From NCBI RefSeq assembly GCF_000003195.3, contig NC_012871.2, positions 42,698,434-42,762,433 of the forward strand: a DNA stretch of 64,000 bases, written 5' to 3'. Source of the DNA: Sorghum bicolor. Taxonomy: Eukaryota; Streptophyta; Magnoliopsida; Poales; Poaceae. The position numbers were made by a program, and so were the translations under genes. The notes under the pieces were generated by a model that was not told where the DNA came from, ran no database searches, and saw only the letters and a program-made list of their open reading frames with translations. Below are positions 1-11,700 of the stretch, one piece after another; positions within the stretch are counted from its first letter, which is position 1; each line of letters begins with the position of its first letter.

Positions 1-2096
1 TTCCATTTATTTAATTATTAAGGTGATTTAATGAGCATATACTCCAATTGTTCCAAGAATCCTAAGAAAATTACAGCAAGCTACTTATGCTAACATAATA
101 TCACTGTAAAATTTTCATAACATTTGCACATACACATTGTGAGGTATAAAAATAACAAGCTAGTATAGGCATGCAAGGCATAAATGTGAAACCTCATCAA
201 AAAGTGTCAAACAACAGATTTCAGATTTTTCCTAGCTTTATCTACACATAAGTACAACATTCAACAAGTTTCATCACAAAAGGAGTTATAACTTAATTAC
301 TAAAAATATCACAAGAAACTCCTATTTAAGCAAGAATTATTTTTAACTCCTCAACTAGGCTTCCAAAAAATCATGATAAATTTATCAGAGACTACTCATA
401 TCATAAGTAACAACTCCCTAAATTTGCATGGCCAGCAGATCAATAGATCTCAAGATATAATTACCCACTGAAAATCCAAGATTAATTTATATCTATTTAT
501 TTCTACAAAAACATGGCATGTTTCATATTTTTATTAAAAACTAGACTTATGCTGGAACCTAACAAAATTGGAATCACCACATTTGGATCTCTAAAACTCC
601 AGATATGAATTTTTCAAAAACAGCATTGGCTCTGCAAAAACAGTGACCAGAGGGGTGAGAGAGGAGAGGCTGACACCCGGGACCCGCACGTCAGTGAGAC
701 AGTGACAGGGGAGAAGCTCGCCGCCGGCAAAGCTCAACGACGACGAGGTCTCCGCCGGATCCAAGGGCACCTACGTGTTTCCTCTCATCAAGGCGACTCT
801 GTTGACCTACTTTACCCGCGCTCTACTGGACCCTAAGGTGCTCGCCGTCGGGAATGGCGGAGCGGCGGCGCTGCGCGGCGTTACGCCGGCGGATCCAGGC
901 AATGACGATGCAGTAGAGGTTGCGGACGAGCAAGAGCGGCTCAAGGCGAAGCTATAGGAAGAAGAATCACGGCCAGAGGTGAACCAGAGAGGTCTGGCCA
1001 CGTTGCCGGTGATCTCTGTGAACTCCGGCGAGGTGGAGTTCGCGGTGGAGTTGGCAATGCGACCTCACCGGTGCTCGGCTAAGGAAATGGAGTGGACGTC
1101 GAGGTAGAGGACGTCGAGGCGGAGCTCTGGGCGGACTGGCTTGGCTGGAGACGCGGTGGAACGGCCGGAGGAGCTCGCCGAAGCGCGGCGGAGCTTCCTG
1201 AGGCGACGGCGGAGCGAAATGGGAGGCATTGAGCGAGTGGAGGGCGCGTCTGAGGCGTCCACTCGGTGCGTGGCGTCTTGTGGACGACGTCGGGGCTGAC
1301 AGGCGGGGTCGCCGTCGACGTACGGCCGCCAGGTGGCCGAACACGCGGCGGCGGGTGAGCTCTGTCTGACTGAAACGTTTTTCTGAAACAGCCGATTGCA
1401 GTGACTGAAACTCGAACTTTGTCAACGTTTTACTCTCAGCTCAATCGATGGTTTTGGCTGGGATTTGATCCTCTGGGTAGAGCTATAGGAGCTCTACAAC
1501 TTTGATTACAAGATCAAAGCCTAACTCGGTCTGGATTTCAAACTACAAGGCTCCCAATCACCCTATGTCGAAACTGCGTGATTCAACACTTAGCCAGATT
1601 TGGCTAAGTGTGAAACCAGCCCCGATTTTTGGCTTGTGAGTGAAATTTGGAAGTGTTCTAAGATTTTTCATAAAAAGTCATCAACATAACTTTTGTAGCT
1701 TATGAAATTCTCTACAATTTTGTTTCAGGTGTCAAAGACATGCAAGGTTTCTAACACCAGTTTCATAAAACATCTTTGAAAAGAGGTCTAGGGGGTCAAA
1801 TAAGCCATCCTAGGGTTAACCATGACTTAGGGGTGTTTTTGGACAAAACCTTCAACATGAACTTGGTTCAAAATGATGTTCTAAACACGATTAAAGTAAT
1901 TTGGAAGACAATGTACAATTGTTTGCATTGGTTACCCCTTATAGCTACTCAGTTCAAGTCACACAAGCAATTTACTCATACATGGTATACATGGGATGAC
2001 ATGTGATCATGATGGATGCTTATGAATGAGCATGATGATGCTTATGTTGATGCAATGCTCATGGTTAACATGCAAGCTAACACTAGGAGTGTTACA
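1..2096 (-). repeat. 3' LTR of family A, truncated by the window start
   Basis: On the minus strand the LTR begins TGTAACACTCC at 2096, directly after the polypurine tract. Bases 1-2096 align with 11151-13245 of the second LTR. I count roughly 36 differences over 1-1700, but none over 1701-2096. The stretch about 660-1420 is GC-rich and open in several frames; I do not regard those frames as proteins. The missing half lies outside the window. Confidence 0.92.
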
Positions 2097-3924
2097 GCCC
2101 TCCCCCTTACAAAAATCTCGTCCCGAGATTTGAAAGACATACCATTTTTCGTAGAATGAGGGATAAGTTACTTGTAAATAGTCTTCCCTTTCCCAAGTGA
2201 CATCTCTCTCATTTTGACGGTTCCACAAAACTCTAAAAAGTTTGATCACCCTCCCACGAGTAACTCGTTCCTTGACATCAAGAACTTGCACAGGCTTTTC
2301 TTCATAGGATAGGTCCGACTGCAACTTGATATTTCTTGTTTCAACTCTCTCTTCGGGCACACGAAGACACTTCTTAAGTTGAGATACGTGGAACACGGGG
2401 AAAATAGTCCTCATTTCGGGAGGTAGTTGTACTTTGTAAGCTACCTTGCCACTCTTCTCAATGATTTGGTAGGGACCCACATACCTAGGGGCAAGCTTTC
2501 TTTTAACACCAAAGCGATTTACTCTTCATGGGCGATACCTTTAGGTACACAAAGTCACCTACTTCGAACTCGATTGGCTTTCTTCTTCGGTCAGCATAGC
2601 TTTTCTGTCTAGCCTGGGCAGCTCTCATGTGTTGCTGGATAACGAGAACTTGCTTTTCAGCTTCTTTGACAAAGTCAATTCCGTAGTACCTCCTTTCACC
2701 AGGTTCGACCCAGTTTAGAGGAGTTCTACACTTGCGGCCATACAAAGCTTCAAAAGGAGCCATTTGGATGCTCTCTTGATAACTATTGTTGTACGAGAAT
2801 TCAACTAAGGGTAGCCATTTCTCCCATGCACCCTTGGAAGATATAACACATGCCCTCAACATATCCTCTAGAATTTGATTCACACACTCAGTCTGAGGAT
2901 GATAGGCTGAACTGCGAACCAACTTTGTACCAAGGAGGGAATGCAGACGCTCCCAAAAGCGAGCAGTGAACTGAGGACCTCTATCAGAAATGATAGTGCG
3001 AGGCACTCCGTGCAATTTAACTATCTGAGAGAAGTACAACTCAGCATAGTCGGATGGTCGGTATGTAGAGTGTACAGCAATAAAATGAGCTGACTTGGTC
3101 AAACGGTCAACAACCACCCATATGGAATTGTGTCCTTTTTGCGTAAGGGGAAGTCCAACAATGAAATCCATGCTGATTTCTTCCCACTTCCAACCTGGAA
3201 TTGACAACGGTTGCAATAAACCTGCAGGTTTGAGGTGAACTGCCTTTACCCTGCAGCAAGTATCACACCTAGCAACATAAGCTGCTATCACTTTCTTCAT
3301 TTTGGTCCACCAGAAACGAGGTCTCAAGTCTTGGTACATTTTGCTACTACCCGGATGGATGGATAACTTGGAAGAATGAGCTTCTTCTAAGATCTTGTTG
3401 CGTAGGTCACGGTCTTTGGGTACAACTAGTCGATCGTCAAACCACAGTACACCTTTCTCATCTACCCGGAAATGCTTGGTGTCTTGATCTTGCATTTTTC
3501 TCTTGATATGAAAAATACCAGGATCAGACTTTTGGAGTTCTATGATTTGACTTTCTAATGAGCAACTGACTATGATGTTGTGCAGGACCACAGGATGCAA
3601 TAAATTGAAGCCTTCCTCTAGGAGAGCTCTAACATGTTGTTTCCGACTGAGAGCATCAGCTACAACATTGGCTTTGCCTGGATGATAGTGCACTTCTAAA
3701 TTGTAGTCTTTTATCAATTCCAGCCATCTTCTTTGTCTCATATTCAGCTCGGGTTGTGTGAAGATATATTTGAGGCTCTTATGGTCAGTGTAAATGTGAC
3801 AAAGATTACCCAACAGATAATGTCTCCAGAGTTTCAATGCATGTACAACTGCTGCTAACTCTAGATCATGAGTAGGGTAGTTGGCTTCATGTTTCCTCAG
3901 CTGCCGAGAAGCATAGGCAATAAC
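2007..3924 (-). pseudogene. RNase H end, integrase and chromodomain of family A pol
   Basis: The frame after the stop at 3925-3927 gives the end of RNase H ([10 protein letters not shown], then VVADALSRK). Integrase follows: zinc-binding HHCC region around CDTCC, then catalytic core with D in MDFIVGLP and D in ISDRGPQF. The region before the catalytic glutamate is shortened: HPQTEC, where family E has four more residues. A frameshift near 2500-2510 separates the core from the last part (frame 2007-2480), which holds the chromodomain-like segment (RVIKLFRVLW then DVTWEREDY). The open frame then runs on into the polypurine tract and LTR. The same frameshift occurs in the duplicate at 13652. Confidence 0.88.
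2097..2131 (-). promoter_or_regulatory. Polypurine tract and adjacent hairpin of family A
   Basis: Read on the minus strand, a purine run (AAGGGGGAGGGC) ends next to the LTR and should prime plus-strand DNA synthesis. Just upstream lies a perfect inverted repeat: arms 2113-2120 and 2124-2131 with a 3-nt loop. The same hairpin and tract occur at 49170-49205 in family E and again at about 13246-13281. Confidence 0.8.
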
Positions 3925-5470
3925 TCAGCCTTCTTGCATAAGCACACAACCTAGGCCTGTGCCAGATGCATCACAAAAGACATCAAATGGCTTTTCAATG
4001 TCAGGCTGTGCCAGAACAGGAGCGGTGGTCAGCAAATGGCGTAAGGTGGTGAAAGCAACTTCACACTCCTCGGACCACACAAACTTCACATCTTTTTGCA
4101 GTAGATTGGTCATAGGCTTAGCTATTTTGGAAAAGTCTGGAATGAAGCGCCGATAATAACCAGCTAGACCGAGAAAACTCCGGACTTCGTGCACTGAAGT
4201 CAGGGCCTTCCAGTCTAGAACCTCCTGCACCTTTGACGGGTCAACAGAAATACCCTCTTCGGATAAAATATGGCCTAGGAAAGGCACTTTCTTCAGCCAA
4301 AACTCACACTTGCTGAACTTGGCATAAAGCTGATGTTCTCGCAATCTAGTGAGTACAATCCGAAGGTGCTCCTCTTGTTCTTGTGCATTTTCAGAGTACA
4401 CCAATATATCATTGATGAACACCACCACAAACTTATCCAGTTCAGGCATGAACACCGAATTCATCAGGTACATGAAATGAGCAGGGGCATTAGTCAGACC
4501 AAAGGACATGACTAAATACTCGTACAACCCATACCTGGTAGAAAAAGCCGTTTTAGGAATGTCATCAGGTCGGACCTTGATTTGATGATACCCAGATCGC
4601 AGATCAATTTTGGAGAATACTTTGGCCTTGGCTAATTGATCGAACAAGATGTCAATGCGAGGCAGTGGATACTTGTTTTTGATAGTCACGGCATTCAACG
4701 GACAATAGTCTACACACATACGTAGAGACTTGTCCTTCTTCTTGACAAAGAGAGCCGGACAACCCCATGGAGAAGAACTAGGCCGAATAAGACCCTTCTC
4801 TAGGAGTTCTTGCAATTGCTTTTTCAACTCTGCCAATTCATTGGGTGGCATCCGGTATGGTCTTCTAGAGATAGATGCGGTACCCGAAATTAATTCAATT
4901 TTAAATTCGATGTCTCTGTCTGGCAGCAATCCGGGCAGATCTTCTGGAAAGACGTCCGGAAACTCACACACTACCGGAATCTCTGCTAAGGTGAGTGGTT
5001 GAATGGCATTGGCAGCATGACGGATGTCATCATTCTTGGGAAGCTGGACTAAGAAGGCTTCCTTGCTATCAGGCTCTCGTAGCATGACTACTCTCGTGGA
5101 GGTATCTATTAACACCCCATGCTTGCTCATCCAATTCATTCCCAGAATAATATCTATCCCCAAGCCTGGCAATACTACTAAATATGCTGCATAATTACGC
5201 CCTTCTATGGTAATATGTACATCCCTCACTACTTGATTTGTAGCAATTTGATTACCAACAGCACTAATGCAAAACTTGCCACTGTCAAGATCAACTACAT
5301 GCTGCCCATGCTTGGATGCAAATGCTTGACTCATAAATGAATGCGAAGCTCCAGAATCAAACAAGACAACTGCAGGGTGTTGATTTACAAGGAACATACC
5401 AGCAGTGACTGCTTCACCTTCCAGGATTTCTTCAACCGTGGTGTAGTGCACACGACCTATACGGTTATTG
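3925..5470 (-). pseudogene. Protease and reverse transcriptase of family A pol
   Basis: One open frame runs from gag through protease to the start of RNase H. The protease active site is [10 protein letters not shown] near 5358. RT shows the expected MPPNELAEL entry, [17 protein letters not shown] and SFGLTNAPA. The catalytic box reads FIND instead of FIDD: codon 4411-4413 is Asn, one transition away from Asp. In CVDYCPLN a Cys replaces the Arg seen in family E. The frame ends at 3925-3927 in TGA where family E has Arg ([11 protein letters not shown]). The enzyme would therefore be dead even without the stop. Confidence 0.9.
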
Positions 5471-6479
5471 CCTCCAGCTGCAGAATTTCTCTTGGGATAA
5501 GGGCAATCTCTCGCCCAATGACCAACTTGCTTGCAATTGAAGCAGGGGCGGTTATCAGGAGGATTCTTGGGACTTCCTTGACCCGTGGCACCTCTTGGGA
5601 GAGCAACTGTGAAGGACTTACGGACTCTCGTGTTCACATTTGACTTTTTCTGTGGCGGCCTGTACCTTGTCACAGCATTGGGTGGGCGATAGGCCGGTTT
5701 GCTTGCCACTGGAGCCTTGGACTGTGAAGCACCTGCCTCATAGGCCCTCTTGCGGTTCTTGGACGCGGCATACACAGCATTGGAGTTCTCTTGAGTCAAT
5801 GCATCACTCACAAACTCATTAATGGTGGTACTCTTGTTACCAGCCATGTTCTTGGACAACTTGGGACCTAATCCTCTCTTGAAGCTAGCAAGCTTTTTGA
5901 CTTCAGTATCAACCATCTCAGGAGCATAGCGAGACAAATTGTTAAAAGCATGAAGATACTCAGTCAAGCTTTTAGTGCCTTGCGTCAGATTCATGAACTC
6001 AGTGTGCTTGATAGTCATTAAGCCTTGGGGAATGTAAGTATTCCTGAAAGCAGTTGTGAACTGATCCTAGGTTACAACAGCATTGGCAGGCAAGCTGGTC
6101 CTGTAATGGCTCTACCAGAGACCTGCTTTGCCCTCCAACTGATGGGCTGCATATTCCGCCTTTAGCTCTTCGGTCACCCTCTGCAAGCGGAACTTCTGCT
6201 CGAGAGTGTTGAGCCATTCATCAGCTTCTAGAGGTTCGACAGCCTCCTTGAAAAGCGGCGGCTTTGTGTCTTGGAAATCCTTGAAACTGCTATACTGATT
6301 TGCCTCTCCGCCTTGGCGGGCATGGCGACCACCCCGGTTCTGCTGCGCCATATTTGCATAGCCTCATTGAGCATTCGCTGGCCCTCAACAAGAGCTGCCA
6401 ATAGCTCAGTAGGCGTAGGCGGGGGAGGAGGTGGTGGCGGTGGCACCTCGTTATGACCGGAGCGAGTATTGCGAGCCAT
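5471..6479 (-). pseudogene. gag of family A
   Basis: The ATG at 6477-6479 follows TGTGCAG directly. The protein begins with a short basic stretch and a proline run, then YSSFKDFQDTKPPLFK and the capsid-like part [15 protein letters not shown]. It ends in a zinc knuckle ([14 protein letters not shown]) at about 5503-5544. It is broken by a frameshift near 6350 and by in-frame TAGs at 6112-6114 and 6067-6069, both where the context predicts Trp. Gag would package genomic RNA and form the virus-like particle. Confidence 0.88.
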
Positions 6480-6879
6480 CTGCACAAGGCATACCAAGCG
6501 ATTGTTTTAGGCAACAGGTATAATTGTCATGAACTTCGATTGCTGCCATACGGAATTTAATAAAGTAAATTCACATAAATTAAGGCGCAATAATCCATGT
6601 ATAATAAGAGAATATCTTCCATGACACTTGGTTATTCTTGCGATCAATCACAGCCACACTCCACAAAAATTAAAGTCACTGCAGAAGTTTATTCAAGCTC
6701 AACATAAACATGGAGCATCACAAATGAGTGCATAGGGTTACACAGAGTCACTGCCACAACTTAAGTTTTACAGGAGGGGCACCATGGCCAAACACATAGA
6801 GTTTCAACTAAAATTTCAGATTACATGTCCATTACACAAAAGATGGAAACTGATACATGATCATAGAATTATTGCTAGG
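6480..6879 (-). other. Spacer between ORF0 and gag with a gag splice acceptor
   Basis: No coding potential is evident. Read on the minus strand, it ends in TTGTGCAG immediately before the gag ATG. The corresponding spacer in family E (44403-44723) also ends in a CAG directly before the ATG, which supports a 3' splice site. Confidence 0.55.
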
Positions 6880-7803
6880 CTACATATCTTCCTCTGATTC
6901 TCCATTAGAAACGATGCCATCATCCTGATCTTCCTCACTAGGAGCTTCTTCATGATTAAAAGGGGCTGGATGTGGAATAGGATTTATGATATTGTTTAGG
7001 CGGTGGACATCTAACTGTAGCTCAGCAATCCTAGTGATCAGCTCTTCCTCTCTAATTTCAGCATGGAACAAGGCTCTAACTCTAGCAGCTTCTCTATTTT
7101 CAGCCAAGCGCATGGCTTCATCTCTCTCTCTAGTCATTTGCATCATGCGGGCTTGTGCTTCATTACGCTCTCTAACTGCGTTTTCAACTTGGTTGCGGCG
7201 GGCTTGCAAAGCGGTGTGATAGTTTTGGATTTCAGCTTGTGCATCCATAAAAGCCTTGAGATGCTTGCGCACTCGCTTGCGCAGTTTGCGCTGCCCAACT
7301 TGAGCTTGTTGGAGCGCTAGCATGGCCTCTATGTAGGTGTCCTGGCGTACATAGTGCAGTTTAAGTACCGCCAGCATGGCACTCATGGCAGGGCTAGAGC
7401 TATATCCTAGCAAGATTTCTCTCATCTCTAAGGACTCATTCCCTATCTAAGACACAAATGTGTTAGTCACACTCACTCTAGGGATGGATCCAGCTGGGCC
7501 GTTCACTAACTCATCACCATAATCTTGGCATATTTTTAGCAAAACCTCTAGGGCTGCTACTTGGACACCCTCCCAAGGAGTTTGGCCATCACACTCAACT
7601 ATCCAACCTAGCCACTGTGGGTTATTTGGACAAGGGGGAACTGTAATTTGGACATCTACCCAAGGTAAGGCTCCTGCATGCTCAGGCTCGGTCCAAGTGT
7701 GCTTAGGTGGTTCCTCATATGCAACTAAACTTAGCACCCTCCACAACAAAGTAGGAGTGCCAAACATGTCCAGGAAGGTCTCACTTGCGTGCGGGGCTGC
7801 CAT
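6880..7803 (-). pseudogene. Extra ORF (ORF0) upstream of gag, family A
   Basis: The ATG at 7801-7803 follows CTACAG. The frame runs about 307 codons to 6880 with one in-frame TAG at 7447-7449. The N-terminal part carries PTLLWRVLS and a W-x-GW segment. The C-terminal part is a long heptad-rich coiled coil (about 7330-6990), followed by an acidic tail. Family E has a homologue of similar length at 43359-44402, with the same PTLLWRVLS motif, coiled coil and acidic tail. An extra ORF before gag has been reported in related rice elements (RIRE3/RIRE8, from memory). I know of no function; the coiled coil suggests self-association or protein binding. Confidence 0.75.
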
Positions 7804-8717
7804 CTGTAGAAAGACCACATTTGAGTAAGGAAGATTAATTACAAGGAGAGATAAATAGATATAATTTCAGAATTTAGTACCCAAGTAGTGCATAAGAATG
7901 TATGAATGATTCATGATGCATGCACGTTCCATACGTCCTTTCCATTCCTAGAAGAAAGTTCTAACGGTATAGTCGGTGGCATACATACGTGCACTCTTTA
8001 CGCAACTACACGGTCTACACGTTTCGTTGTTAGTGTACCTGCAGAAGGTTTCATTTCAGCCCAACCCCACAAGAGTATAAGTGCAGAAATGAAAAACCAA
8101 TTATCAACAATCAAGCTAGGTACTCCGATATATATTCCCGAACATATATCGCAGCACACTACCCATTTTGGATACACCCACCTATACATCAAATATGTAT
8201 ACATGGCTGCACCTACTACCCACAATTAAGTACCTTCATATATACATATGTGAAACATGTAAATATTCCAGAAACCATAGCTAACACTCCCCTAGACTGA
8301 CGGTTGGACGGTCATGCTCTCACAGCTCACACTTACCGTAGCGTAGAGGCATATAGATCCATACATTACCACTCAAGCAAGTGGCATCCATACAATTTCA
8401 CGCCTTATGGACGACGAAAGAAAACAAACAAGCTTACCATGGCGTAGAGGTTTGTGATCCATTCATTATCACTTAAGTAAGCGGTATCCATATAATTACA
8501 CACCATATGGACGACGAAAGGAAAAACCCCCATGTTAGTAATAATAAGCCACCTAGAAGTCCTTATATGGGCATAAAGGGCATGACCACTGGCATGGTAT
8601 AATTTATCAAAACCTTTTTAAAACAACCCTATATATAGTCTATTTTGCCAAATTAGTTTGAGAAAACCAAATTCATTTGTTTTCAAATACATCTATGATG
8701 GTTATATGCTTAATCTT
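7804..8717 (-). other. Leader of family A with two splice-donor-like sites
   Basis: This is the untranslated leader between the primer site and ORF0. Read on the minus strand, it contains TACG|GTAAGTG at 8336/8335 and a second, similar ATG|GTAAGC at 8437/8436, the latter inside a duplicated segment. Family E has one equivalent, CACG|GTAAGTG at 42845. No protein-coding frame is convincing here. Confidence 0.55.
8331..8525 (-). repeat. Tandem duplication in the family A leader
   Basis: Two imperfect direct copies of about 92 bp (8331-8421 and 8434-8525) share CTTACC, GCGTAGAGG, ATCCAT and ATGGACGACGAAAG landmarks. Each copy carries one of the two splice-donor-like sites. Family E has only one copy of the homologous unit (about 42768-42860). 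Confidence 0.75.
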
Positions 8718-8729
8718 GCTCTGATACCA
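8718..8729 (-). promoter_or_regulatory. Primer binding site of family A (initiator tRNA-Met type)
   Basis: Read on the minus strand, TGGTATCAGAGC lies two bases after the LTR end (TTACA|GC). This is the common plant retrotransposon site complementary to the 3' end of initiator methionine tRNA. It fixes the LTR boundary at 8732. Confidence 0.88.
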
Positions 8730-8731
8730 GC

Positions 8732-11700
8732 TGTAATAGAACCGTCCAATTTATAAGAATTCAAGTGAATTAGCGACCACGGAGGCAGTCAAGCCAATGG
8801 ACTTGAACCCATATAAACCCGGTAGTCCGACGAAATCTCAAAAGACCTCAATTCAACCAACATACAACTAAGATCGTACATGATCAAGCATCACCATCAC
8901 AGATTACAACATTCAGCACAGAACTTAGTTTTTACATCACATCAGAGTTAAAGTGGTTATTACAAACCATAGCAGTAGCGGAAACAAAGTAGTTTTGAAA
9001 CAACAACAACTCAGATTATAATACATGCCAGTTCCATGGTCAAGTCCCAACAAAAGCACAACTGAAGATAAAGGAGGTGATCACGCCCATGATCTATTCA
9101 TCATCCGCAGCCGGGTGATGACACTTAGCACAGTAGCCGTGGTAAACGACATCATCTGCAACAGGGGTAAATAAAACCCTGAGTACGAGAATGTACTCAG
9201 CTAGACTTACCCGTCATAAACCAGAAATAAAGTGACACCAAGGAGTATGCAAGGCTGATCTTTGTGGACTGGTTTGACTCACCTTTTGCATAAAAGCCTT
9301 TGTTGTAAGTATCTCATTTATCATATTTCAGCAGCAAGTTCATTACTTAGCAACTATCCACTAGATTAGCACCTGTTCTAAGCATACACTTGTGTATTTA
9401 AGCATTACAATAATAACCATATCCAGATTTTCACATAGCTATCATCATTCTCATCATAACCATTAAGTTCATTTAGTGAGTTCTACGTTGCCGCTGCCCA
9501 AGTCAAGTTCTCACTATCCGGGAGAGACGGCGATTCGAATCGATTCCTATCCAGCTGGAGGGGTATTCCTAACACTCACCCAAGCATACTTCATGACGGC
9601 AGCTCGGATCACCTTTAGCACAACTCCGGACCAATTCGCGGGTCCGTACGGCGCCGCACCCCCAGGGACCGCCAATCTGCCAGGGTCAGGACTCTAACCT
9701 GATACCTCGGTCTTACGCCATTGACTCTCCGCACATCCTTACTACCAACTGGGGTGCGCACTTTAACCAGATCGGGGTATCCGGCCGGAGTTGCACTCGT
9801 AGGCTTCGCGGTCGGAACGACTTATAAGGTCAACTAAGTGATAGGCATGCGTTCAACATGACACGGGGACGTACATCGATTCGGTCCTTAAACGACACAG
9901 ACGGGGATAGATTCACACCCAAGATCTCCATGCCTTGTTGCTGCACTATCGTCATCCCGCCCGGTCTCAAGTTCATTATTAGCACATGGTTATTTCCACG
10001 ATAGCAATTATAGCCAACCGTGATCATCATCCACCTAACTCTCGCAGGTGACAGGAAATCACCCAGCTTCTACCGAGCTAAGCATGGTTAAGCATTACTT
10101 CGATCCTGGACCTACTTTTGGTAATGTTTAAGGTGGACAAGGTAGTCATTATGCAGCAAGGGTGTCATATCAACGCCTACCACTTAATGCAACAATATAT
10201 AACCATAGTCATTTGATAGCTAGACCTGATAATAAAATAGTAGGAGGCTTATAATGCTCCGGGGCTTGCCTTCGACGTAAGTAGAGGGACGGTGGTCAGG
10301 GCACTCCGGCAAATCCTCCTCCTCCTCAGCTCCTTGAGGTAGCTCCCCTTGCTGTCCTTCCGGCTCCGGCAGCTCGAACTCCAACACGGTCACGCCCTTG
10401 GGTACACCTATGGATGCATGACAAGGAGATGAATATAGAGAATGCACATATAATGCATGATGTCATGATGAGGAGCCCAAATAGACATAAAACAAGGTAT
10501 AACATGAGCATAAACTTCTAAGATCAAGTGAATCATGGAATAACAAGTAGTGCATACTTCTTCTCTGGTAGAGAGACTAATTAGACAAGTTAAACAATTC
10601 TAGCTACTCCTACTCAGTCACTGGTTTAGTAGACAAACCAACCAGTCAAAAGTTTCAGCCATAACTCAAGCATCTGTCAACCAAACTATGCAAGTAAGCA
10701 CTTTATGGAAAGCTTAGCAAATTGTCTACAATCCACTTTTAGACATCCCAGCATGATTCCCAACCGAAATATGCTAAAACATACAAAGTTGGCTGGCTGC
10801 TCTGGAAATTCCAGAGAGCAAGCACTTTGCAGCAGCTACTTGAAATATGCATAACTTTCAAACTACTCAACCAAATGTCATGAAATTTGGACACGAAGTA
10901 GATAATTAAATTAGCTACAAGTTTGTTGTAGACAAGTTTCCCAGAAAATAGCATCTTTAATTAGTTCTCAAGCATTTGCTATCAGCTACACAGAAATGCT
11001 CTAGGAAAGGCATAAATAGCCAAAAATAATATTTTGCACATGTTGAGAATGTATCAAAGGAACAGTCCCATTGCACTAGTAGATAGAACATATCTAAGAA
11101 ACACCAGAAAACATCATGGCAAGGTCTAAAACTATTTCTATCATCACCTTTTCCATTTATTTAATTATTAAGGTGATTTAATGAGCATATACTCCAATTG
11201 TTCCAATAATCCTAAGAAAATTACAGCAAGCTACTTATGCTAACATAATATCACTGTAAATTTTTCAGAACATTTGCACATACACATTGTGAGGTATAAA
11301 AATAACAAGCTAGTATTGGCATGCAAGGCATAAATGTGAAACCTCATCAAAAAGTGTCAAACAACAGATTTCAGATTTTTCCTAGCTTTATCTACACATA
11401 AGTACAACACTCAGCAAGTTTCTTCACAAAAGGAGTTATAACTTAATTACTAAAAATATCACAAGAAACTCCTATTTAAGCAAGAATTATTTTTAACTCC
11501 TCAACTAGGCTTCCAAAAAATCATGATAAATTTATCAGAGACTACTCATATCATAAGTAACAACTCCCTAAATTTGCATTCCCAGCAGATCAATAGATCT
11601 CAAGATATAATTACCCACTGAAAATCCAAGATTAATTTATATCTATTTATTTCTGCAAAAACATGGCATGTTTCATATTTTTATTAAAAACTAGACTTAT

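Noticed and set aside
967..1425. 152-codon minus frame in the A LTR, repeated at 12116-12574
   Set aside because: Same GC-rich LTR block; composition-driven, no homology to E at the same place. Possibly part of an untranslated first exon.
1776..2006. 76-codon plus frame in the A LTR, identical at 12925-13155
   Set aside because: Identity is explained by the recent duplication; wrong strand for the element and no homologue in family E.
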